Positions 24,770 through 31,931 of a DNA stretch of 64,000 bases are shown in pieces. The notes under the pieces were generated by a model. It did no database searches. It had not been told where the DNA came from and saw only the letters and a list, made by a program, of their open reading frames with translations. The translations under genes were made by a program, and so were the position numbers. Source of the stretch: Actinoplanes lutulentus (GTDB lineage: Bacteria > Actinomycetota > Actinomycetes > Mycobacteriales > Micromonosporaceae); assembly GCF_003259845.1 (NCBI RefSeq), contig NZ_QLMJ01000019.1:124001-188000 (forward strand), given 5' to 3'. Position 1 is the first letter of the stretch; each line of letters begins with the position of its first letter.

Positions 24770-25689
24770 CGCCCCACTGTAGGTATCCGCCGAGTCCCAG
24801 GCGGCAGGATCGCCAGGATTGTCGCCCCGAGAGGGAGCATCGTTCCGCGCGAGGGGACGGCGCACATTCAGCGCGCAGGAGATGGTCACAGGTCACCGTT
24901 CCCTTCTCGCCGCTCCATGCTCTGCCCGCCGCTCGCCACTCTGCTCGCTGCTCGTCGTTGCCACGAGCCCACCGTGTGCTTCCGACTAGGTGGTTCACGA
25001 CGCTCGCCAGCCCGGACGGGGGCCCACAGTGTGCTGCCGGCCGGGGTGATCGCCACGATTTCCAGCGCCCACCGTGTGCTTTCATCATCGCTGGCGCGCC
25101 CTCAACAAAGTCCCGCCGAATCCGGTGGGCTACCGGTGCGGGCTACCGGCCCCGGTCGGCGGCGCGGGCTACCGGCTCGGGCCGGCCGAGATGCGAGCAC
25201 ACGTAAGAGGCCAGCAGCAGTGATCAGGCCGCACCGAGTACCTGTGTGAGCTCCTGTCTCGGCCCTGGCGTGGATGAAATCGCACCGTGTCATTGCGTGC
25301 GGCCTCATCCACGCCAGCCGCCCGTTAGGTGCGCCTTCATCCACGCTGATCGGTGCTTGCGTGTGACTTCGTTCCCGTTGACGGTGCCCGACTTCCAGAA
25401 CCCGGCACCTCGATCGGCCAACTCCGGGCGGCGTACACACGCAAAGGCTCGCGGAGGCGGCCCTGCCCGCCACGCCAGCGACCGCAAGCACCCGAGATCT
25501 GCGAAGGCGGGCCACAGCCGCTCACCGAAACCCGTGAATTCGCCCCGCCATGCCGGGCCACAAACTCACAAGATCTCGCTCGTGGGCGGTCAGCGGGAGC
25601 CCTGCGCTGGGCACCAGCTGGTCCAGCCAGCGCTCAGCGTTGTCACGCCGGCCCCGAAACAACACTGACCCCGCTGGTTAATCGAAATC
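24770..25689. other. Long intergenic stretch with short repeats, no supported gene
   Basis: No frame here shows a recognisable protein. Three direct copies of GCCCAC(C/A)GTGTGCT occur at 24967-24980, 25022-25035 and 25067-25080. A perfect 13-bp inverted repeat (CTGGCGTGGATGA at 25265-25277, TCATCCACGCCAG at 25305-25317) could form a hairpin, and a further CTTCATCCACGCTG lies just beyond. The promoter of the lectin gene should be near 24780-24850. The region may be degraded mobile or repeat DNA. Confidence 0.6.
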
Positions 25690-26022
25690 CCGCAAGCAGC
25701 GGACCCCAAGTCTTGATCGCCTTTCCGCCCCGGTCCTCCCGCGGCACTCTTGGTCCCCGAACCACAGCCCCCCAACGGGAACGGCGGCCCAAGATCGCGC
25801 AGGCCAGAGCGGGTGTGTCGATTTCGGGTTCGCCACGCACCTCAACTCGACACACACCGGGCGCGGGGGGGGCACTCGCGGCACGTTGCCTTCGGCCCCG
25901 CCGAGCGGAAATCCGGCCCGGGCCGCCGGCGACGAGCCGACAACCAGGACGCGCCGACAACCGAGACGAGCCGTAGCTCAGATAGGTCATCGGACTACAT
26001 GACCTATCTGAGCTACGGCTCG
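25690..26022. repeat. Intergenic palindromic repeat cluster 2 (families A and B)
   Basis: Read on the minus strand this contains, in order: a family B palindrome with 24-bp perfect arms (25999-26022 and 25967-25990, 8-nt loop); a family A palindrome (25810-25860, core GTGTGTCGATTT pairing with the AACTCGACACAC side); the conserved box (25782-25812, ending GATCTTGGGCCGC on the minus strand); and a further ~80 bp that matches the flank of cluster 4 in the same orientation (TGTGGTTCGGGGACC, then GATCAAGACTTG). The plus-strand gene that follows starts 161 bp away. Confidence 0.88.
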
Positions 26023-26182
26023 CCCCGTGATAACGAGGCCTACGGCAAACAGAACACGCCCGACCACAGTCAGACGTCACGCATCCCCCGGGTATGCGGC
26101 TACCTCAGGATCAGCCCTAACAGCAGCCCGCACTCCCCCACCCCACCCAGACTCCTTGAACCCCCATCCCACAATCGGAACC

Positions 26183-26905
26183 ATGCGACTCTGGGGACCT
26201 CCACAGTGCCCGGTACGCCCGGCCGAGCAAAACTGGATCGACACCTCACTGACCTGGCTGCTCGCCCAGTTCGGCCACGCCACCCTGACAAAACCCGTCT
26301 GGCTGCCGACCGACGAGTTCTTCCCCGGTGACTACCACGGCACCCGCGACGACATCCGCACCACCACCATGCGCCTCTGCGCCCACATGGGTGTCGACCC
26401 GGCGCGGATCGAGCTGGAGCACTTCGGCGACGACCACGATCCCGGGCTCGCCGCGCTCATCCCGCTGAACTGGCAGTCGTCCGGCGCGGCCGGCCACCAC
26501 CGGATCCGCGACGGCCGGTCGGTCATCGGGATCAAGGATGAGCAGGCCGCGGCGCCGATGGCCCTGGTCGCGACGGTCGCGCACGAGCTGGGTCACGTCC
26601 TGTTGCTCGCCGACGGCCGGATCACGGCGGACCGTGCGGATCATGAGCCGCTGACCGACCTGCTCACCGTCTTCTTCGGGATGGGTGTCTTCGCGGCGAA
26701 CTCGGCGTTCGACTTCTCCCGGGACACGACCAGTTATCGCACGTCGCGGCTGGGATATATGACCGAGCCGATGTTCGGGTACGCCCTGGCCCGCTACGCC
26801 TGGATGCGCGGCGAGCGCAGCCCGGCATGGGCGACATATCTCGACACCAACCCGCGGACGTTCCTCAAGCGCGGGCTGCGATTTCTCGACGCGTCCGGCC
26901 GCTAG
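26183..26905 (+). CDS. Uncharacterised HExxH putative zinc peptidase
   Basis: A 240-residue protein of no family I can name. The segment VATVAHELGHVLLLADGR (~residues 129-146) has the HExxH zinc motif with Glu as potential catalytic base, and DHEPLTDLLTVFFGMGVFAA follows ~20 residues later, offering a third ligand (His or Glu/Asp). There is no signal peptide or membrane helix, so it is probably cytoplasmic. ATG 26183 is the first start giving this sequence; no strong ribosome site is visible. Its 3' end overlaps the convergent MFS gene by 41 bp. Peptidase activity is inferred from the motif only. Confidence 0.68.
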   Translation: MRLWGPPQCPVRPAEQNWIDTSLTWLLAQFGHATLTKPVWLPTDEFFPGDYHGTRDDIRTTTMRLCAHMGVDPARIELEHFGDDHDPGLAALIPLNWQSSGAAGHHRIRDGRSVIGIKDEQAAAPMALVATVAHELGHVLLLADGRITADRADHEPLTDLLTVFFGMGVFAANSAFDFSRDTTSYRTSRLGYMTEPMFGYALARYAWMRGERSPAWATYLDTNPRTFLKRGLRFLDASGR

Positions 26906-28190
26906 AGCCCACCACTCCGGCAACCCCTGCCACCACGACACCGCACCCCGCGACCAGCACCCATCCCGCCACCGGATCGCCGCTGCCGGCGATGCCACCG
27001 GCGAGGGCGATGCCGAGTGCCGTACCGATCTGCCGGGCTGTCGACGCGAGCCCACCGGCCATCCCGGAACGCGCGGGCGGCAGACCGCTGACCGCGGTGT
27101 TGGTGATCGGCGCGTTCGCGAAGCCGAGGCCCGCGCCCAGCAGCAGATAGGCGAACCAGTTACCGGAAACGATCATCAGGATGCCACCGGCGGCGGTGCA
27201 CAGCCCGGCGATCCGCAGGGGCATTCGCGGACCGATACGTCCAGTGATAAATCCGGAAATAGTCGGGCAGATCGTCGCGCCCACCGCCATCGGCAGCGTC
27301 ACCAGCCCCGCGTCCAGAGGGCTGAGACCCCGCTCCTGCTGCAAATACAGACTACTGACCAGCAACGTCACACTGAAAGCGACAAATACCAGCACCGCAC
27401 TACCGATAGCGGCGACAAACGCCGGCCGCCGGAACAGCGACAAATCCATCAATGGATCCGCAGCCATCAACGAATAGCGCACGAAAACCGCCACGGACAC
27501 CACCGTGCCAACCCCGAACACCGGATGCTCGATCAACGCCGCCACCGCCGACCCCACCATCACGATCAACAGCAGCTGACCGAAAAGGTCCAGCCCACGC
27601 GGCGCCGGCGACCGCGACTCCGGCACGAAGAACACCGTCAGCACCAGCACCACCGCGATGATCGGCAGGTTCACCCAGAACACCGTCCGCCACCCCGGCC
27701 CACCGGTCAGCAGCCCGCCGACCACCGGCCCGGCCGCCATGCTCAGCCCAAAGACCGACGCCCACACCCCGATCGCCTGCGCCCGCCGCCGCGGATCGGT
27801 GATCGCGCTGACCACGATGGCAAGCGCGACCGGGCTCAGCATCGATCCGCCGGCACCCTGCACCACCCTCGCGGCCACCAGCGCACCGGCGGTCGGCGCC
27901 AGCGCGCACGCGGCCGAGCCGATCGCGAACAGCACCAGCCCGATCCGGAAAACCCTGCGCCGGCCGACCTTGTCGGCCAGCGCACCCGAAGTGATCAGCA
28001 AGCTCGCGAGGACCAGTGTGTACGCGTCAACGACCCACTGCAGTCCGCTCGTGGCGAGGCCCAGGTCGTGCCCGATCGACGGCAGTGCGATGTTGACGAC
28101 GGTCGTGTCCATCCCGACCAGGAAGATGCTGGTGCAGCAGATCGCGAGCACCAGCCAGGGACGTGTTCTCTCCATGGCCGGGATCGTCAC
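26865..28190 (-). CDS. MFS drug exporter (DHA2/EmrB-QacA type)
   Basis: A 441-residue membrane transporter with about 12-14 helices. Motif A is GALADKVGRRRVFRIG after helix 2, motif D1 is near the start (VGMDTTVVNIALPSIGHDL) and the exporter motif C is GVWASVFGLSMAAGPVVGG. These identify a proton-driven multidrug or metabolite exporter. It is transcribed divergently from an XRE-cupin regulator, with a TTTGCG-N5-CGCAAA operator-like site between them, so it is probably repressed or activated by that regulator. ATG 28190 or the later ATG of MERTRPW (28175) could be used. Confidence 0.92.
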   Translation of the reverse strand: MTIPAMERTRPWLVLAICCTSIFLVGMDTTVVNIALPSIGHDLGLATSGLQWVVDAYTLVLASLLITSGALADKVGRRRVFRIGLVLFAIGSAACALAPTAGALVAARVVQGAGGSMLSPVALAIVVSAITDPRRRAQAIGVWASVFGLSMAAGPVVGGLLTGGPGWRTVFWVNLPIIAVVLVLTVFFVPESRSPAPRGLDLFGQLLLIVMVGSAVAALIEHPVFGVGTVVSVAVFVRYSLMAADPLMDLSLFRRPAFVAAIGSAVLVFVAFSVTLLVSSLYLQQERGLSPLDAGLVTLPMAVGATICPTISGFITGRIGPRMPLRIAGLCTAAGGILMIVSGNWFAYLLLGAGLGFANAPITNTAVSGLPPARSGMAGGLASTARQIGTALGIALAGGIAGSGDPVAGWVLVAGCGVVVAGVAGVVGSSGRTRREIAARA

Positions 28191-28217
28191 GCGCTCGCGC
28201 CCCGCCGGACCAGGAGA

Positions 28218-28234
28218 TTTGCGAAGACCGCAAA
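28218..28234. promoter_or_regulatory. TTTGCG-N5-CGCAAA operator-like palindrome
   Basis: The 52-bp divergent gap between the MFS exporter and the XRE-cupin regulator holds a perfect 6-bp inverted repeat, TTTGCG AAGAC CGCAAA. Its placement covers both likely promoters, which is the classical arrangement for autoregulation plus control of the exporter. Binding by the neighbouring regulator is inferred. Confidence 0.6.
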
Positions 28235-28242
28235 CTGATCGC

Positions 28243-28821
28243 GTGGATCCGACACTTCAGGAGTTGCTCGACGGCATCGGCCCGCGGCTGCGCCGGATCC
28301 GCCAGGACCGCCGGCTGCGCCTGGAGGACGTGGCGGAGGCGACCGGCCTGTCGGTCAGCACACTGTCCCGCCTGGAGTCCGGCAAGCGCCGGCCCACCCT
28401 GGACCTGCTGCTCCCCCTGGCCGGCGTTTATCGTCTCGCGCTGGACCACCTGATCGGAGCCCCACCGACCGGCGATCCACGGGCACATCTGACACCGCAC
28501 CGGGCGGATACGCGTACCCGATTGGACGCGGTCGTGGTCCCGCTGACCACCTATCCCGGCCGCCTGCAGGTCTTCAAGCAGATCCTCGGCCCGACGTCCG
28601 AGCCGCCGGTGCTGGTCACCCACCACGGCCACGCCTGGTTCTACGTGCTGGCCGGCCGGGTCCGCCTGCTGCTGGGCGACACCGAGCGCCTGCTGCAGCC
28701 GGGCGACACCGCCGACTTCGACGCGGGCGAGCCCCACTGGTTCGGCCCCGCCAACGACCGCCCCGCCGAGATCCTGCACCTCTTCGGCCCACACGGGGAC
28801 CGCTTCACCCAGCCGGACTGA
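28243..28821 (+). CDS. XRE-family regulator with C-terminal cupin sensor
   Basis: A 192-residue regulator. Residues ~8-65 are a helix-turn-helix (LRRIRQDRRLRLEDVAEATG then STLSRLESGKRRPTLDLLL). Residues ~100-185 form a small cupin barrel (VTHHGHAWFYVLAGRVRLLL, LQPGDTADFDAGEPHWFG) that usually binds a small ligand or a metal; His residues at HHGH and PHW are in the right places. Start GTG 28243 gives the usual family length. It is divergent from the MFS gene and the palindromic site between them is its most likely operator. Confidence 0.9.
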   Translation: MDPTLQELLDGIGPRLRRIRQDRRLRLEDVAEATGLSVSTLSRLESGKRRPTLDLLLPLAGVYRLALDHLIGAPPTGDPRAHLTPHRADTRTRLDAVVVPLTTYPGRLQVFKQILGPTSEPPVLVTHHGHAWFYVLAGRVRLLLGDTERLLQPGDTADFDAGEPHWFGPANDRPAEILHLFGPHGDRFTQPD

Positions 28822-28845
28822 CGAGCAAGCCGCTCACCGGTTGGT

Positions 28846-29368
28846 TCAGCCCGCAGCGGAGTTGGGCAGCAACATTTTCACGTACCGCTCCTGATAGCGA
28901 TCGAGTAGGTCGCCGACATCGGCCCGTGCAACCTGCTCCAAGGCCTCGAAGACACGACGGTAGGTGCGGACCCCCTGGCGACCACCCGACCGGAGGCTGG
29001 CGCTGAAGAGGTCGACGCTGACCCAGCGATCGTCGGCCACAACGAAGCCGTGGTAAGGCGCGATGGGCAGCATGACGTCGTCGGCGACAATCCTCAGCCG
29101 GACGTTCGGCTGGGTCGCCACCTCGCGCATCCGGCTGATCTGCGAAATCATCTCGGCCGGCCGGCAGACCTGGTTGCGCAACACCTGCTCGGTGATCAGG
29201 AAATGGAACTCGCGGCCCGGCTCGTGCAGGATCTGGTTCCGTTGCATCCGCGCATTGACCGCCTCGGACACCGCCGAAGCGCAGGTCGAGCGCCTCCGCG
29301 ATCGCCCGCACATCGACAGGCTCGGCGGCGACCGCGCCGTTCTCCAAGCGGGAGACTGGTCATCTGAG
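28846..29368 (-). pseudogene. Decayed DUF5753 helix-turn-helix regulator
   Basis: Remnant of a paralogue of the intact regulator at 29892-30770. On the minus strand one frame reads VSRLENGAVAAEPVDVRAIAEALDL, matching the end of the helix-turn-helix region, but a TGA stop lies just before it and no start is present. The sequence then jumps, with a frame change, to AVSEAVNARMQRNQILHEPGREFH, skipping about 80 residues of the intact protein. The remaining C-terminal domain (FLITEQVL ... YHGFVVADDRWVSVD ... LLDRYQERYVKMLLPNSAAG) is well preserved. It follows its own small-protein partner gene, mirroring the intact module. Confidence 0.8.
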
Positions 29369-29591
29369 ATCGACCTCCCTCGTCCGAAGATAACCGGCTT
29401 ATTCGCCCTACTGCATCGCTGCCCGGATGGCACGGCCGGGAAGGGCCATCGTGACCGGACGAGGTACGCGATCGGATCGATCGCGGACCAGGGCGCGGGC
29501 ACGCGCCGGACTGGCGGCACGTCGCGGGGTGCGGTGCCACAGTGGGTAGGCGCACGTCGTCGAGCGGAAGTGAACTAACGAGGACAGTGAG

Positions 29592-29843
29592 TCAGGCGTC
29601 CTGCTCCTGGATCCGGCGGGCCGCCTCGAGCAGCAGTTCGCGTGGGATCTTCACGAGCAGCTCACCTTTGGGAACGGCGACGCCGGTGGCAGCGTAGCCC
29701 TGTACCAGCACGTGGTCGGTGTCGTCGTCGGTACGGTAGACCGTGGGGCAGGTGCCCGACCCGCACAGCGAGGCGACCACGCGCGGGACGGACTCCGGGG
29801 TGACCGGTGGTCCGTGCGATGCGGCGTCCTGGTTCGTCGTCAT
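29592..29843 (-). CDS. Small CPTVYRTD protein, copy 2
   Basis: An 83-residue protein of no family I recognise. It shares with the 30809-31054 protein the core SLCGSGTCPTVYRTDDD (residues ~25-41; the other copy has SLCGTGSCPTVYRTDRG), then VLVQGYA and a C-terminal helix preceded by PKGELLVKIPRELLLEAA. The two cysteines spaced C-x4-C are conserved in both copies and could bind metal or form a redox pair. ATG 29843 is chosen over a start at 29879 because it matches the length of the paralogue and sits exactly 6 nt after a good -10 element, implying a leaderless mRNA. The next gene on the strand is a decayed DUF5753 regulator. Confidence 0.75.
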   Translation of the reverse strand: MTTNQDAASHGPPVTPESVPRVVASLCGSGTCPTVYRTDDDTDHVLVQGYAATGVAVPKGELLVKIPRELLLEAARRIQEQDA

Positions 29844-29849
29844 TACCCC

Positions 29850-29879
29850 AAGGTAGGAAACATTGACGACTTCCGACAA
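29850..29879 (-). promoter_or_regulatory. Leaderless promoter of small CPTVYRTD protein copy 2
   Basis: On the minus strand: -35 TTGTCG (29879-29874), 18-bp spacer, -10 TACCTT (29855-29850), then 6 nt to ATG 29843. Transcription would begin at the start codon, giving a leaderless mRNA, which explains the lack of a ribosome site. The sequence match is good; the function is inferred. Confidence 0.55.
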
Positions 29880-29891
29880 GTGTACGAGGTA

Positions 29892-30770
29892 TTACCGCGC
29901 GACCGACTTCGGCTGCAGCGCCCCCACATACCTCGCCTGATAATGATCAAGAAGATCATCGATATCGGACCGGGCGGCTGATTCAAGTTGATCGAATAAT
30001 TCACGGTAATCGCGCACGATCGTTCGGCCGGTCGCCCGGAGCAGGGCGGTGAACAGGTCGACGCTGACCCAGCGATCGTCGGCGACGAAGAACCCGTGAT
30101 AGATCGGGATCGGCAGCTCGGCTTCGTCGGTGATCACGCTGAGGCGGACGTTCGGAAAACCGGCTACCTCACGCATCCGATCGATCTGCGAGATCATCAC
30201 GGCCGGCCCGCCCACCCCGACACGGAGAACCTGCTCGGTGATCAGAAAGTGGAACTCGCGCGCCGGGCTGTGCAGGATCCGATTCCGCTCCTGCCGGGCG
30301 ATGACCGCCTCGGTGACCGCTGCATCGTTGCTCCCGGTGGCGGCCCGGCCTTCATGAGCGGACAGAACGGCGCGGGCGTACTCGCTCGTCTGGAGCAGAC
30401 CGGGAACCACCGCAGGTTGCAGGATCCGGATCTCTTTCGCGGCGGCTTCCGCCCGCCCGATCTCGCGCTGGCGTTCGGCCTGGTCGCGGCCAGCCGGGAC
30501 CCACTCGATGAGCCGCTCACCAGCGTGCTCGGCCAACTCGATGGCCAACTCCGCTTCACCGGGCGGGACCCCGAGAGCCTCGGCCAGCAGCCTGACGTCG
30601 CCAGGCTCGGCCGCCACCGCGCCGGTCTCCAGGCGGGAGATCTTGGCTTGGCTCATCCCGACGCGCTTGCCCAGCTGCAACCCGGTCAGTTTCTGGCGCT
30701 TGCGCCAGCGGAACAGGATCGCGCCCACCGGCTCCATTGAACCGTCGTCAGGGTCGGGCGAGTTCGTCAA
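29892..30770 (-). CDS. DUF5753 helix-turn-helix regulator (WhiJ/BldB-associated type)
   Basis: A 292-residue regulator. Residues ~14-65 form an XRE-type helix-turn-helix (ILFRWRKRQKLTGLQLGKRV then SQAKISRLETGAVAAEPGDV). Residues ~105-285 are the DUF5753 domain typical of the WhiJ-like regulators of actinomycetes: PAVVPGLLQTSEYARAVL, EFHFLITEQVL, MISQIDRMREV and DDRWVSVDLFTAL. Such proteins usually pair with a small DUF397 protein; here the partner is the unrelated-looking CPTVYRTD protein 38 bp upstream. The start is TTG 30770 (G-rich ribosome site) or ATG 30737. It probably autoregulates the module. Confidence 0.85.
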   Translation of the reverse strand: MTNSPDPDDGSMEPVGAILFRWRKRQKLTGLQLGKRVGMSQAKISRLETGAVAAEPGDVRLLAEALGVPPGEAELAIELAEHAGERLIEWVPAGRDQAERQREIGRAEAAAKEIRILQPAVVPGLLQTSEYARAVLSAHEGRAATGSNDAAVTEAVIARQERNRILHSPAREFHFLITEQVLRVGVGGPAVMISQIDRMREVAGFPNVRLSVITDEAELPIPIYHGFFVADDRWVSVDLFTALLRATGRTIVRDYRELFDQLESAARSDIDDLLDHYQARYVGALQPKSVAR

Positions 30771-30808
30771 CGACTTCCCGCCCCCCTTCCGTCCGCCTGA
30801 GGTCCAGT

Positions 30809-31054
30809 CTATTCGGCCGCCCGCATAGCCGCCGCAAGGAGATCGGCCGGGATCTCCACCAGTTGCTCACCCGCCGGAACGTTGATCCCCGCACTCTCGG
30901 GAGCGATCGAGTATCCCTGAACGACCACCGTGCCGCGGTCGGTCCGATAGACCGTCGGGCAACTTCCAGTGCCGCAGAGCGAGGTGAGGAGAGTCAGCCG
31001 GGGGGCGCCAGCGCCGTGGGCGGCATCTGCGACGCCCATATTGTCGTGGTTCAC
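30809..31054 (-). CDS. Small CPTVYRTD protein, copy 1
   Basis: An 81-residue protein paralogous to the one at 29592-29843. Residues ~24-40 read TSLCGTGSCPTVYRTDRG with a C-x4-C pair, followed by VVVQGYSIAPESAG, a short loop and an amphipathic C-terminal helix (VEIPADLLAAAMRAAE). It is cotranscribed with the intact DUF5753 regulator immediately downstream. GTG 31054 lies 8 nt after a TAGGTT -10 element and there is no ribosome site, so a leaderless start is likely; ATG 31039 is the alternative. No known domain was recognised. A role as regulator partner or antagonist is inferred from context. Confidence 0.75.
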   Translation of the reverse strand: MNHDNMGVADAAHGAGAPRLTLLTSLCGTGSCPTVYRTDRGTVVVQGYSIAPESAGINVPAGEQLVEIPADLLAAAMRAAE

Positions 31055-31062
31055 GAGGGACC

Positions 31063-31082
31063 AACCTACACCGAATATTCGG
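31063..31082 (-). promoter_or_regulatory. Palindromic operator and -10 element of the regulator module
   Basis: A perfect 12-bp palindrome, CCGAATATTCGG (31071-31082), lies where the -35/-10 spacer of the minus-strand module would be, followed by the -10 sequence TAGGTT (rc of 31063-31068) and GTG 31054 8 nt later. The location is ideal for repression of a leaderless transcript. The DUF5753 regulator is the obvious candidate; binding is inferred. Confidence 0.5.
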
Positions 31083-31394
31083 CATCCCGCATCACCTAAC
31101 CACAGTTGGCGTGGCGCACAAGCCCCACGGACGGCCAGAAGTGACTCAACGGCACAGAATCAACGGTCAGACTTATACCTTCCGTGACCACCGTGAACTC
31201 TGGGATTCATTCATGAGAATGAGGATTGCCCTGCGGCGCATAGCAGTGCATATTCTTAGGTGAGGGTTACGGAGACGCAACGAAACCCATCGCTCGGGTC
31301 ACCGATGGTGAGGTTTTGCTCCAGACACTGTGGTCGCGACCCTTACCGGCGCATATGCGCGGCGATCCCGCGCAACCGGCGGATCGGAGGCATC
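31083..31394. other. Intergenic region upstream of small membrane proteins
   Basis: About 310 bp with no supported protein gene. It must contain the promoter of the two small membrane-protein genes. A 16-codon open frame starting ATGAGAATGAGG (31213-31263) is present, but nothing shows that it is translated. Confidence 0.4.
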
Positions 31395-31643
31395 ATGACC
31401 TTCCTCTTCCCCACCACTTCCCCCGCGACCGTGGACGCTCTCGATGCTCGCTGGATGCATGAGCCGCTCGTCTACCTCGCCGTCGCCGCGATCTGCCTGC
31501 TGATCGCTCTGCGCTTTTTGAAGCAGGCTCTCGCCCCGATCGGCGCCCTGATCCAGGCCGTCGCAGCAGCGGCCGTCGTCGCCTTCACCGCCGTCATCGC
31601 CCTCGCGATGCTCGTTCTCGCAGCGGTCACGACAGCGCACTGA
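31395..31643 (+). CDS. Small two-helix membrane protein
   Basis: An 82-residue protein with two hydrophobic helices: PLVYLAVAAICLLIALRFL (~24-42) and ALIQAVAAAAVVAFTAVIAL extending to the C-terminus (~52-80). A strong GGAGG ribosome site lies 5 bp before ATG 31395. It precedes another small membrane protein by 24 bp, so the two are probably an operon. No family recognised; the tight ribosome sites argue that both are real genes. Confidence 0.7.
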   Translation: MTFLFPTTSPATVDALDARWMHEPLVYLAVAAICLLIALRFLKQALAPIGALIQAVAAAAVVAFTAVIALAMLVLAAVTTAH

Positions 31644-31667
31644 AACCACAAGACGGGAAGGACTCTC

Positions 31668-31931
31668 ATGACCGGCTATCTCGTGATCGTCGCCGTGGTA
31701 GTGCTGGCGGCCATCGTCATCACCGAACTGATCGCGGCCGCTCTCCCCGTGATCGTCATCATCACCATGGTCCCGCCGCACGAGCGGGACGGGCTCGCCC
31801 GCCTCCTCGCCGCCGCCGACAGCTCCCGCCGGCTACGCCTGCTGCCGGCGCTGCGCGCGGCCGTCCAGGCCCGGCGGGCGGAGTGCAACCACACCGTGCC
31901 CGTCGCCGCCGAGCACCGCGTCAGGTCGTGA
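31668..31931 (+). CDS. Small membrane-anchored protein
   Basis: An 87-residue protein. The first ~38 residues are one long hydrophobic helix or hairpin (YLVIVAVVVLAAIVITELIA, then ALPVIVIITMV). The rest is a basic cytoplasmic tail (RLLAAADSSRRLRLLPALRA...). The ribosome site GGGAAGGA precedes ATG 31668. It is presumably cotranscribed with the upstream small membrane gene. The 3' end overlaps the convergent hydrolase gene by 11 bp. Function unknown. Confidence 0.68.
   Translation: MTGYLVIVAVVVLAAIVITELIAAALPVIVIITMVPPHERDGLARLLAAADSSRRLRLLPALRAAVQARRAECNHTVPVAAEHRVRS

Noticed and set aside
24967..25080. CRISPR-like array
   Set aside because: Three short repeats with unequal spacing (55 and 45 bp), no cas genes, and repeats of only 14 bp.
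25643..26080. 145-codon minus-strand frame with a peptide resembling frames near 49.4 kb
   Set aside because: The resemblance (CAILGRRSR-like) follows from the shared composite repeat element; no start site or domain supports translation.
31213..31263. 16-codon leader peptide before the small membrane genes
   Set aside because: No ribosome site or attenuator structure was seen; too short to support.
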